Shown here one piece after another: positions 32,636 through 40,501 of a stretch of DNA of 47,233 nucleotides. Location of the stretch: positions 1-47,233 of IMG/VR virus record IMGVR_UViG_3300036846_000382, one strand, 5' to 3'. Made by a program: the position numbers and the translations under genes. The notes under the pieces are model-generated. The model did not search any database. It worked only from the letters and a program-made list of their open reading frames with translations, and was not told where the DNA came from. The stretch is from a virus. Position 1 is the first letter of the stretch, and each line of letters starts with the position of its first letter.

Positions 32636-34108
32636 CTACGATTTCCGGAATTGAAGTAAAATAGCTATCTGCCGGAGCTGGTTCACAAGGTCAACGGGAG
32701 CCAGTATCTTCACCAGCCCGTGCCCGGCGTTCTCGGCGATGACGTTCTTTTTGAAGATCGCCGAGTTCTGCACATAGCCGGCGCTTTCGAGCGCGATATA
32801 TTCGCTGATCACGCTGGCGCGGATCATCTGTGCCGAGACGCAGTTTGACCCGGCCAGGATCTGAGTGCCGTCGCTAACCAGCTTCTTGCGTGCGTATCTG
32901 GTCGCGAGATAGTTCGCCAAGTCGCGCGCTACGAACATCAGCCCATACATAGTTTCGACATCGAGGTAGCTGTCGTCGGTCGCGCCCGAGGCCGACTGCT
33001 GGTAGGTCGTGCACATCCGCTCGATGATGACCTGTCCGGCGTCGTTGACGCGGAAGGTCGAAATCCCGTCATAAAGCAGCGTGTTGCGCTCGCCGATATC
33101 GAGGCGTGATTGGACCGGTGGGGCCTTGAGCTGGGTACCGATGTACTGCAGCGGCAGACCGGGATCGACGCGCAGGCTAGCGGCGCAATAGCCGCCGACC
33201 ATCGCCGCCCAGACCCAGGACGGATCGGGGCTGTCGTTGAAGCCCATGACCGAGATGTGCTGATCGTTGCGGCCGTTGCCGAACGCAGTCAGCTCGCCCA
33301 GGGTGCCGCGGTAAGCGGTGAATGCGCCGCCGTACAGCATCTGCTCCCACGACCAGCGACCCTGGTAATCCGAGAGGAACGCGGCGATCGCGTCGAGGTT
33401 GGCGCTGTCGGTAAACGGCTGGACGATAAAGTCATAGGTCTGGTCGGACAGGTTCGCCAGCGCTGGCGAGATGTCCGGGTTCGCGGAGCCGCCGGTCATT
33501 GCGGTGATCGTCACGGTAACGCCGGCAGGCGTCGATTCGCCGCCGGCATGGCCGCGATAGTTGACGCGAAGGTCAATGTCGTTGCCGGCCTCGCCCTTGT
33601 TCTTGGCGGTCAATGTCACCGTGCCGGTCGCGGCGGTCGCGCTGGCGGCGAGGTCCGGATTAGCGGTGATCGCGGCTGCGGCATTGGTCGCGATTGCCGA
33701 GGCGCTATCGTTGAGATTGCAGCCGACCTGAACGCGGACGCCGCCGATATAGAGGTTGAGCGTGCCGGGCGTCGTGCAGGGTCCCGCGAACAGGATCGAG
33801 CCGGTTGCCGCTTGTCCTGCCGCATTGTCGATGACTGGCAGCAGCCAGAGGTCGCCGAAATCGTCGCCGGCGAGGTAGGCCGCGGCCATCTGCGCCAGCA
33901 TCGAGCCACGCCCGACGGCAGTCTCGACCTGGGTCATCGACTCGATCTCAATAGGGATGTCGGGCACTGCGGTCCCGGTCGAAACCATCTGACCGATGAC
34001 CAGGGATCGCTGCAGCGTTTGCGCCGCGTTGGCCTGCGACGGGTCCATTTCCACGTACACCCCTGGGACCCGATTGCTGTCGGGGTAATAACTGAAATTT
34101 ATAGACAC
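32636..34108 (-). CDS. Tail sheath protein (Mu gpL type)
   Basis: 490 aa. Sheath start NRVPGVYVEMDPSQA, with LVIGQMVSTGTA, EIESMTQVETAVGRGSM, and the C-terminal region NVIAENAGHGLVKILAPVDL that contracts around the tube. The size is normal for the family. Contractile tail (myovirus morphology) follows from this gene. The HNH insertion lies just upstream. Confidence 0.94.
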   Translation of the reverse strand: MSINFSYYPDSNRVPGVYVEMDPSQANAAQTLQRSLVIGQMVSTGTAVPDIPIEIESMTQVETAVGRGSMLAQMAAAYLAGDDFGDLWLLPVIDNAAGQAATGSILFAGPCTTPGTLNLYIGGVRVQVGCNLNDSASAIATNAAAAITANPDLAASATAATGTVTLTAKNKGEAGNDIDLRVNYRGHAGGESTPAGVTVTITAMTGGSANPDISPALANLSDQTYDFIVQPFTDSANLDAIAAFLSDYQGRWSWEQMLYGGAFTAYRGTLGELTAFGNGRNDQHISVMGFNDSPDPSWVWAAMVGGYCAASLRVDPGLPLQYIGTQLKAPPVQSRLDIGERNTLLYDGISTFRVNDAGQVIIERMCTTYQQSASGATDDSYLDVETMYGLMFVARDLANYLATRYARKKLVSDGTQILAGSNCVSAQMIRASVISEYIALESAGYVQNSAIFKKNVIAENAGHGLVKILAPVDLVNQLRQIAILLQFRKS

Positions 34109-34111
34109 AGC

Positions 34112-34615
34112 TTAAGCCCTCCTTGTCCGGTTGTCGGATGCCCACCGCGGGCGAAGGTTAGTGAAGTGAAAGCAGGCGGCTTGCTGCGCCGGATCGGTCA
34201 GGTCGAACGATGCACAAGGCTTAATGTGGTCGATCTCCCAGCCACCGCGCCCGTAGTTCTCCCAGGACATACCGGGAATGAACTGCGCTTCGATACGCGC
34301 GACGAGGCCGGATTTAGAGCAGCCGATCAGGGATCTGAGCGCGCAATCCGACCGCCAGTCGCGTCCGCTATCGCGATGCTTCAGCGCTTGGTAAAGCGAG
34401 CTGCGTAGCCCGAAACTAAGCGGATTACGCAATCTCCATTTGCGATGAAGCGCGCGCTTCCGCTCGGGATATTTCGCTTGATATCGTTTGACGGCAGCAA
34501 GATGTCGCGCCGGATCGGCTGCACGAGCCGCAGCCTGTCGAGCGTTGATTTCCTCTCGATGAACCCGGCGGTATTTCTGCTCAGCGATACGCGCGCGAGC
34601 GCGGTCGGCCGCCAT
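34112..34615 (-). CDS. HNH homing-type endonuclease
   Basis: 167 aa. Basic N-terminal segment with Tyr/Arg/Lys repeats, then GMSWENYGRGGWEIDHIKPC, and HFTNLRPRWASDN, the core of HNH/endonuclease VII-like homing proteins of phages. It is wedged between the sheath and DUF2635 genes that are adjacent in Mu-like phages, so it is probably a mobile insertion. The neighbours are intact. Confidence 0.9.
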   Translation of the reverse strand: MAADRARARIAEQKYRRVHREEINARQAAARAADPARHLAAVKRYQAKYPERKRALHRKWRLRNPLSFGLRSSLYQALKHRDSGRDWRSDCALRSLIGCSKSGLVARIEAQFIPGMSWENYGRGGWEIDHIKPCASFDLTDPAQQAACFHFTNLRPRWASDNRTRRA

Positions 34616-34618
34616 CAG

Positions 34619-34828
34619 TCAGGCGCTCGTGGTATTTTCGGGCAGACGCTGCTGGCGCGGCTGTTCCTCGACCTGGCGCGGCTGTTCCTCGACGACGACG
34701 ACATCTGCGTCACGAAGCCGACGCCGCCAATACTGGGTAAGCGGCACGTCGCGGACCTCGTCGTCCCGCATGTGCATCCGGGTGATCGGGTCGCGCAGCC
34801 GGCGGCCCTCGGCGAGCTTTACTTTCAT
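34619..34828 (-). CDS. DUF2635 protein (Mu gp38-like)
   Basis: 69 aa. KLAEGRRLRDPITRMHM at the start, WRRRLRDADVVVV in the middle: the DUF2635 pattern found next to the sheath gene. C-terminal repeats EEQPRQ-V-EEQPRQ extend the usual protein. AGGGAGG ribosome site. Role unknown. Confidence 0.85.
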   Translation of the reverse strand: MKVKLAEGRRLRDPITRMHMRDDEVRDVPLTQYWRRRLRDADVVVVEEQPRQVEEQPRQQRLPENTTSA

Positions 34829-34847
34829 GACAAGACCTCCCTCTGCC

Positions 34848-35135
34848 TCACGCGGTCGAAGTGTCGATAATGAGTCCGTAAGCGGCGAGCGCCGTCAGCA
34901 GCGAGGCCAGCGCCGTTCCGTCGCTACGCGATCCGGTAACGGTCGGCTTGGCGGCGGGCGGGGTCGCACTCCAGACGCCGAGCGAGCCGGACAATCCGCC
35001 GCCGGAAAGTGGCAGGAAAGGACCGGCGTCCTGAAGAAAGCTGATCTCGTCGCGGGCGATAGCGAAGTTCGAGCGAACGTCAGCGGTGTAGGCGTGCCCC
35101 TCGGCAGGCTTGGTGGCGTCGATTGCTGATGTCAT
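34848..35135 (-). CDS. Small structural protein with fibre-like N-terminus (95 aa)
   Basis: 95 aa. Starts MTSAIDATKPAEGHAYTADV, then RSNFAIARDEISFLQDAGPF and LSGGGLSG, very similar to the first 70 residues of the tail fibre 21450-22769. It then ends with a helix (TALASLLTALAAYGLI). Probable virion component; likely an attachment or adaptor module. Confidence 0.7.
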   Translation of the reverse strand: MTSAIDATKPAEGHAYTADVRSNFAIARDEISFLQDAGPFLPLSGGGLSGSLGVWSATPPAAKPTVTGSRSDGTALASLLTALAAYGLIIDTSTA

Positions 35136-35773
35136 GTCAAGACATCCCAGGTCGTAATGTCATCGTCCCAGCCTGTGGCACCGTCGTCCCACAGCGTTGC
35201 CGCCAGCACGTCGACCATGATGACCGCGCCCGGCGGACGCTGGTCGGGCGGAGGCATCTCGAACGGCGGCGCGGTGTAGAGATCGACCTCGATGCCGGTG
35301 AGCGGGATCGGCGGGTCGGGAGGATGCCAGCCGTCCTCGTCGGTGATGGTGTAGGGGAGCAGAAATTCCCACTGGTAGAACAGGCGGGCACGGTCGAGAT
35401 CGAGCATCCGGCCGGCGAGGAACTCATAGCCGCTGCGTCCCGGCACGCGGCATTCAACGGGCGCCCAGTTGAGGATCGACGAGAAGAGCGCCGCCTCCAC
35501 CTCGTCATATTCCATCGCCGGTTTTTGGCCACGCCGGTCGCCCGCCTCCAGCTCGACGATGACGCCGACGACCTTGCGGACGATCTGATAGAGCCCGACC
35601 ATATCGCGGTTGCCGTCGCTATCCTGATCGAGCATGACGACGTAAGCGGCGGGCAGAGTCATGTTGGCGTTGTAGTTGATCAACCCCTGGCGGAAGTCGG
35701 CGGCCCCGGCGACACGACCGCCGAACGGTGGGCAATAGGTTCTCAGTTGCTCGATAGTCGAGCCGAGGATCAT
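35132..35773 (-). CDS. Tail terminator-like protein (Mu gp37 position)
   Basis: Start chosen at ATG 35773 (MILGSTIEQL), an ATGA overlap with the upstream gene; a GTG at 35788 is possible. 213 aa. Layout and features (PPFGGRVAGAADFRQG, VGLYQIVRKVVGVIVELEAG, YEFLAGRMLDLDRARLFYQWEF) fit tail terminators that cap the tail tube in Mu-like and related phages. The C-terminus has WDDGATGWDDD repeats, resembling the SIWDxG repeats of the DUF2313 protein. Confidence 0.7.
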   Translation of the reverse strand: MILGSTIEQLRTYCPPFGGRVAGAADFRQGLINYNANMTLPAAYVVMLDQDSDGNRDMVGLYQIVRKVVGVIVELEAGDRRGQKPAMEYDEVEAALFSSILNWAPVECRVPGRSGYEFLAGRMLDLDRARLFYQWEFLLPYTITDEDGWHPPDPPIPLTGIEVDLYTAPPFEMPPPDQRPPGAVIMVDVLAATLWDDGATGWDDDITTWDVLT

Positions 35774-36270
35774 TTCGTTTGCCGCCACTTCAGCCCTTCG
35801 TCGAGCGCCTTCTTGATACGGCGGTCAATCTCCGGCGCGGCCTCGGCCATAACGCGGTCGAGGTGCGGTCTGGGAGCCAGCACGCGCCGTGTGTAGCGGC
35901 GGCGGACACGCTCGCGCCGTCTCGGCCCGCGACCGACGTTCTTGCCGGGATTGCCGCCGCCCTTTGCGCCGCCTTCGAGAAAGACCGAATAGAATTGCCG
36001 CTCGCGGACAGCGAAGCCTTCGCCGTTCTTGTAGGGATAGACGGTGAGCGAGCCGCGCAGACGCCCGGTAAGCATCACCGGCGGATCGCCGGGAGCGGAG
36101 GCGCGGTAGCGACCGCCACGGTAGACCCGGCCCGATCCGGTCGTCTGGCCGATTAAGGTCTGGGTCCGCCGCTTGACCTCATTACCGGCGGCGCGCATCA
36201 CGGACCTAAGCTGGCGCTTGTCCAGCTCGACTCCGCCCCAGGATGTGATCCGCAGTTGAAAGTCGCTCAC
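35770..36270 (-). CDS. Tail completion / HK97 gp10-like neck protein
   Basis: 166 aa, GTG start. Very basic with RVYRGGRYRASAPGDPPVML and GRLRGSLTVYPYKNGEGF, typical of HK97 gp10-like neck proteins that join tail to head. A KR-rich middle (RGPRRRERVRRRYTRR) is an added basic patch. Sits between head-closure and tail-terminator genes as expected. Confidence 0.8.
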   Translation of the reverse strand: MSDFQLRITSWGGVELDKRQLRSVMRAAGNEVKRRTQTLIGQTTGSGRVYRGGRYRASAPGDPPVMLTGRLRGSLTVYPYKNGEGFAVRERQFYSVFLEGGAKGGGNPGKNVGRGPRRRERVRRRYTRRVLAPRPHLDRVMAEAAPEIDRRIKKALDEGLKWRQTK

Positions 36271-36723
36271 TCAGTGCAAGACCGGGGGGTTCTCGGCGAA
36301 GGCGGCAAATTCGGACGGGTCGGTTGTGCTGACGGTGAGGACTTTTTCGAGTTCGCATTCGATCTCGACGAATCGTTTTCGGCCTCCCGTCTCTTTGACG
36401 CGTCGGACGCGGTACAGCTCAGCGCGGAGGGTTTCATCGCTCGGCCGTTTCGTGACGCGACCAATGACATAGATATTTTCGACATAATCGGTCCACCGTA
36501 GGCGGATCATATGCGTCACCGGCGTATCGACTTGAGCCGAGGCGTAGAACGTGCCGGGATAGGTCGATTGAATATCCGCATGCGTCGTCGCGATCAGCAC
36601 CAAGCTTTCCGAAATCGCGCTATTTGGTCCGGGTGCCTGATCCCGGCGAAACAGCATGACCGGCCAGCGTAGCGACCCGATACCGCTATCTGCCGTCAGC
36701 GCGCCGGTCGGGTTATCCGGCAC
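36271..36723 (-). CDS. Head closure / head-tail joining protein
   Basis: 150 aa, GTG start, no gap to the following gene. IGSLRWPVMLFRRDQAP opens the Phage_H_T_join (SPP1 gp16-like) fold, with SLVLIATTHADIQSTYPGTF and a middle HMIRLRWTDYV. The gene follows the connector and precedes the gp10-like gene, the normal head-completion order. Confidence 0.82.
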   Translation of the reverse strand: MPDNPTGALTADSGIGSLRWPVMLFRRDQAPGPNSAISESLVLIATTHADIQSTYPGTFYASAQVDTPVTHMIRLRWTDYVENIYVIGRVTKRPSDETLRAELYRVRRVKETGGRKRFVEIECELEKVLTVSTTDPSEFAAFAENPPVLH

Positions 36724-36946
36724 CGGCTTGGCCGATCAGGTCACGGACCCTCGCGCAAGTCTCCACCACACCGATGAAGTGCCCATCGACGGTATGGATC
36801 GCACACTTCACTTGGTGGGTGATAAGCTTGTTAGGGCTGCTTTTCGCCGCGCGCATCGCGATAATTTGAGACGGGTTCAACTGGATCACATGACCATCGG
36901 GGCTATGCACGATTATCAATATGAGCTGAGCGAGGACCGAAATCAC
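36713..36946 (-). CDS. Small phage protein (77 aa)
   Basis: GTG start at 36946 in a GTGA overlap with the connector gene; 77 aa ending TAA at 36713. Begins with two beta strands (LIIVHSPDGHVIQLNPSQI) reminiscent of FlbD-like small proteins, then KLITHQVKCAIHTVDGHFIGVVE. An unannotated-looking but well supported gene, because it fills the gap between connector and closure genes with overlaps on both sides. Role unknown. Confidence 0.65.
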   Translation of the reverse strand: MISVLAQLILIIVHSPDGHVIQLNPSQIIAMRAAKSSPNKLITHQVKCAIHTVDGHFIGVVETCARVRDLIGQAGAG

Positions 36947-37575
36947 ACAAGGGTCAGCCTGTACTGATGGGTCAGATACTCGATTGCCGCCGGGACCTCG
37001 GGCATCAGCGCATCGCCGCGATTCTCGTACAGGTGCGCGACTAATAATTTCGTCGCCGTGATCAACGGTGCCGGCACAGCCGCGGGACCATCGCCATAGC
37101 CGGCGACGAACTCGACCGATACCCGCTGCGGCCACGCGACATAGGGGACGAGCCGCAGCCGCGCGGTTTCCGTTCCGAGGTCGAGTTCCCAATCCGTGGG
37201 GTCGAGCCCGGTCGATATCGAATTGCCGTCGGTCGTGCTGACGCTGACGATCTCTTGAACCGGCGCGCGCGGGAGTTCGAGCGGCCGATTAATGAAATAC
37301 GGCGTCGAATAATAGGGCACCGCGATAGGGATCGCTGGCCCGAAGGCATAAAACGCCACGGAATCAGTCGAGGGCTCTTCATACATGGCCCAGAGCAGGG
37401 TTTGGGTAATCAGCGCCCGGCTGGTTATAGCCTCGATCTGCATTCGCGCGGCGGTGATCAGACCGGCGATCAGCGTATCGTCATAATCATTATCGACCCG
37501 CAGCCAGGACTTTGCGTCATCGACGACGATCGGTTCCACAAGCGGCGGGCTGGTGACCCAGAGCGAGCTATACAT
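36943..37575 (-). CDS. Head-tail connector (gp6-like)
   Basis: 210 aa. PIVVDDAKSWLRVDNDYDDT near the start, IAGLITAARMQIEAITSRALI, and C-terminal ATKLLVAHLYENRG match the gp6/QLRG connector family that sits under the portal. Confidence 0.9.
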   Translation of the reverse strand: MYSSLWVTSPPLVEPIVVDDAKSWLRVDNDYDDTLIAGLITAARMQIEAITSRALITQTLLWAMYEEPSTDSVAFYAFGPAIPIAVPYYSTPYFINRPLELPRAPVQEIVSVSTTDGNSISTGLDPTDWELDLGTETARLRLVPYVAWPQRVSVEFVAGYGDGPAAVPAPLITATKLLVAHLYENRGDALMPEVPAAIEYLTHQYRLTLV

Positions 37576-38624
37576 TAGCCGGCCTCGTCATGGTAACGCT
37601 CTAGCACGCGTCGCAGATCGAGGACCGGCCCCGGCTTTCCATCGCTCATCACCGGGATGGCGCGATAACCGTCGATGCGCCACTCGACGATCGAAGCCGC
37701 CGCGGCACCGGCCGGGCCGCGCTCGCCGCGATCTCCTTTTTCACCGGCCGAGCCGCGTTTTCCTCGCATAGCCGATAGGGCCCAGCCGTCGCCGGGTAAC
37801 GGTCCCGGATCGTCGTGCTTGGCGCGCCACTCGTGGCCGTCGAACGTCACCAGATCAAATTCCCGGTAATCCGCGCCGGCTTGATAAAGGCCGTGCACGG
37901 TCCCAACCGGAGCATCGGTGCCGCGGGCGGCGACGAGTTGCCAATCCGCGTGCGGCGGCTTCTCGGCGGTATCCCGGAGCGCGCAATAAGTAGCGCCGCC
38001 GTGAGCGACCAGATCGCTTTCGTAATGCACGCCCGGCCCCCAAGCTTTCAGCCGCGCGAACTTGCCGGGTGGTCCATCGACGCCGCGCGCGCCGGGCTCG
38101 CCCTTCTCGCCGCGGTCTCCGGTCGGCCCATCGAGGCCCCGTTCGCCCCGCTCGCCTGCGGGACCCATGGCGCCGGTTTCGCCGCGCTCGCCGGGTTCCC
38201 CCTTCTCGCCGCGCTCTCCGGCGGCGCCAGGAGCCCCAGGAGTGCCCTGTTCGCCTCTTTCCCCTGTAGGACCCGCGGGGCCGGCTTCACCGCGCTCTCC
38301 GGGCTCCCCAGCGGCTCCAGTACCGGGCTCGCCGGGCTCGCCCTTCTCGCCGCGCGGTCCCGGTGGGCCGTCTTTGAGTTTCGCGAGCCGGTCACCGATT
38401 TGCTTTTCATACTCCAGCCGCGCGGTGCGAAGGTTAGCCCGCTCGGTATCGACGCGAGCGAGAGTGGCCTTGATCTCCGCGAGCGCCAAATCCCGTTGCC
38501 GGCGAAATTCCCTGAGTTCCTGTGAGAGCCGTCGCCCGACTGCGTTTGCCAGCCCTTCGGCGTCATGCGGCACTGTCGTATCGGTCGAGGGCGGCATCGA
38601 GGAGCCGAGCCCAATCTCGTCCAT
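37575..38624 (-). CDS. Collagen-like virion protein with coiled-coil and chitin-binding-like modules
   Basis: Start chosen at the second ATG (38624), which has CAGGGGA six nt upstream; the first (38630) lies too near it. 349 aa. A coiled coil (about 30-85), then about 38 Gly-X-Y triplets (88-200) rich in charged pairs (GERGE, GEKGE), then two Trp/Tyr-rich modules (YESDLVAHGGATYCALRD and YREFDLVTFDGHEWRAKHDD) like carbohydrate-binding domains, and a C-terminal Gly-rich segment. It lies between portal and connector genes, so it may decorate the head or neck. It overlaps the portal gene by 62 nt. Confidence 0.85.
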   Translation of the reverse strand: MDEIGLGSSMPPSTDTTVPHDAEGLANAVGRRLSQELREFRRQRDLALAEIKATLARVDTERANLRTARLEYEKQIGDRLAKLKDGPPGPRGEKGEPGEPGTGAAGEPGERGEAGPAGPTGERGEQGTPGAPGAAGERGEKGEPGERGETGAMGPAGERGERGLDGPTGDRGEKGEPGARGVDGPPGKFARLKAWGPGVHYESDLVAHGGATYCALRDTAEKPPHADWQLVAARGTDAPVGTVHGLYQAGADYREFDLVTFDGHEWRAKHDDPGPLPGDGWALSAMRGKRGSAGEKGDRGERGPAGAAAASIVEWRIDGYRAIPVMSDGKPGPVLDLRRVLERYHDEAG

Positions 38625-39981
38625 CGGCATTCCCCTGCGGTGGCGGCGGTAGTGGCGCGGCCGGCGGCTTGGGCGGTATCGGCGGCGCTTGCCCCCAGAA
38701 TGACAGCGGTACGTCCTGCTGTTGCACGCGGGGCTCGTCGCCGTACGGGACAGGTCCGAGATCCTCTAAGGCGCGTGCCTCGTTGATCGCGTAAATGCCA
38801 CCCTTCACGCCGGCAGCCAGACCATCGAGCCGATCCTTAAATTCCGAACGGTAAAGCGCGCCGGTGTCAAACTCGACGTATTCGACGGGATAGCCGGTAA
38901 GGCCGAACAGCCTGCCGAATGCTTCTTCGAGATGGTTGACCGCGAAACCCAGCCCGGTCGATACCCAGAACCGCATCAGCGACTCCGCGCCGCCGCCTCT
39001 CGACCCACCTGAGCTGCCGCCACCTCCGCCGCCGCCGCCGCTCGCGCCGGCGATACCGAGGATCGGCAACGGAATGCGGTACGCGACCGCGATCCGCTGG
39101 TCGGCAATCCGTAGACGTTCGGCGAGTTCCGCGTCTCGTGGCGTGACATTGCTCGGCGACCATTTCAGCTCGTGGGTAAGGATCGGCGTCCCGCCGGCAT
39201 TCATTCCTTGGGTTTGGTCGTTCCAGCGCTGACGCAAATCCTGCACGGCTTCGCGACCGAGCGGCAGATCAGTTTGGAGGACGCCGGACGGCCGGCCCTC
39301 ATTCGCGGTATAGGCCAGCGCTTGGCGGACGAGCGCATTCGAGGCAGCGACATCGAGCAGCGCCCCGGTAAGGGGTGGCTCGCCGATCAGCGGGTGCCGT
39401 TTGGTTTCGAGCCGGGCGTGAAATACGTCGCGGTCCGGCACAAAATTCAGCAGCGCTGAGTTGCCAGCGAGCATCCCTTGGACGATCGGGTTGCCTCCGA
39501 GCGCATAAAAGATATCGCCGGTTGCCGGGACGATCCGCGGCACACACGCGCGCGGGTCCATCAGGTGAAGTTCGTTGACCTCGAACCGGTTGTTGCGGAA
39601 CGCGACGGCGTACGCATTCCCGTGCGTATAGAGCGCGGTCACGAGGTTCAGCATGAAATCGGAGATCGTTTCGTAACTGTTCGGCTGGCGCAAGACGCGG
39701 GTTAGTGACGAATTTTCGACGCGCTCGCGCCCGCCGTTATCCGTCTGTCGCCAATGCGTACCGGGACACATGGCGATCGTCTGCGCGTAGGCGGCGATGC
39801 ACGCCTGGACGACTGCCGAGGTACCGAATGGCAGAGGGTCGTAACCCTGCTGCCACCAGTTCCAGCCCCAGCTCGACGGAATCCAGCCGCCGCCGAGCGG
39901 CAGGATATATCCGCCCGTAGTCGCTGCCGCCTTTGTGATAGGGCGGAATATCCGCGAGATGATCGCCGGCAGGCTTTGCAA
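38563..39981 (-). CDS. HK97-type portal protein
   Basis: 472 aa, TTG start at 39981 behind GGGAG. Portal features: SAVVQACIAAYAQTIAMCP, LTRVLRQPNSYETISDFML, THGNAYAVAFRNNR, LAERLRIADQRIAVAYRIP and the clip/C-terminal helix. A Gly/Ser-rich insert (GASGGGGGGGGSSGG, about 332-350) sits after LPILGIA, not usual for the family. The C-terminal Pro-rich tail overlaps the collagen-like gene. Confidence 0.92.
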   Translation of the reverse strand: MQSLPAIISRIFRPITKAAATTGGYILPLGGGWIPSSWGWNWWQQGYDPLPFGTSAVVQACIAAYAQTIAMCPGTHWRQTDNGGRERVENSSLTRVLRQPNSYETISDFMLNLVTALYTHGNAYAVAFRNNRFEVNELHLMDPRACVPRIVPATGDIFYALGGNPIVQGMLAGNSALLNFVPDRDVFHARLETKRHPLIGEPPLTGALLDVAASNALVRQALAYTANEGRPSGVLQTDLPLGREAVQDLRQRWNDQTQGMNAGGTPILTHELKWSPSNVTPRDAELAERLRIADQRIAVAYRIPLPILGIAGASGGGGGGGGSSGGSRGGGAESLMRFWVSTGLGFAVNHLEEAFGRLFGLTGYPVEYVEFDTGALYRSEFKDRLDGLAAGVKGGIYAINEARALEDLGPVPYGDEPRVQQQDVPLSFWGQAPPIPPKPPAAPLPPPPQGNADGRDWARLLDAALDRYDSAA

Positions 39982-39987
39982 GTGGAT

Positions 39988-40425
39988 CTACTCCCGGCCG
40001 GGGGTGCGGCTTGCCGGCGGCGTCGGCGAGGTCGGCGCCGGCTGAGCCGGCGTGGTCGGAGCTGTCGGAGCTGTCGTGTGCGCCGTCGTCTGGCTCGGCC
40101 GCGCCTCGCGGGTCTGGTAGGCGCCGCGATTAACGCCCGCTGCTTCGGCAAGCTTGGCCCGCTGCTGCTCGGGGTGTGGCATTTCCGGCTGGTCGATCTG
40201 CTGGACATCGTCGGGATGAAGCGCACCGACACGTAGGAGGTCGCATTCCTCCTGAGTCGGCGTCGGCTTGCTCGTCGCCATGACCATCTCGGCCTGGGCT
40301 CTTAATTCTCGATGGACGGCCGTTTCGCGGGTGACTTGCTCGCGCGCGGCATGTCGGCGGTCCGCGTCGGCTTTGCGGGCGTCTTCGGCGACTCGGTTGG
40401 CGTGTTGGGTGGCGGCGTCGGACAT
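39988..40425 (-). CDS. Hypothetical protein (145 aa)
   Basis: 145 aa with a charged N-terminal helix (HANRVAEDARKADADRRHAAREQ), a middle region with EECDLLRVGALHPDDVQQ, and a Thr/Pro/Ala-rich end. It lies between capsid and portal genes. The helix could be a coiled coil. No family recognised; a scaffold-like or head-completion protein is possible. Confidence 0.65.
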   Translation of the reverse strand: MSDAATQHANRVAEDARKADADRRHAAREQVTRETAVHRELRAQAEMVMATSKPTPTQEECDLLRVGALHPDDVQQIDQPEMPHPEQQRAKLAEAAGVNRGAYQTREARPSQTTAHTTAPTAPTTPAQPAPTSPTPPASRTPGRE

Positions 40426-40501
40426 AATCCTAATCCTTTCGTTTTTGTGACGAGCCGGCGCAGATAGTCCCGCGCCGGCTTACGCCATGTGAACCGTCTC
40501 G

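Noticed and set aside
33110-34408. + strand open frame of 432 codons
   Set aside because: Antisense to the tail sheath and HNH genes, both confidently assigned.
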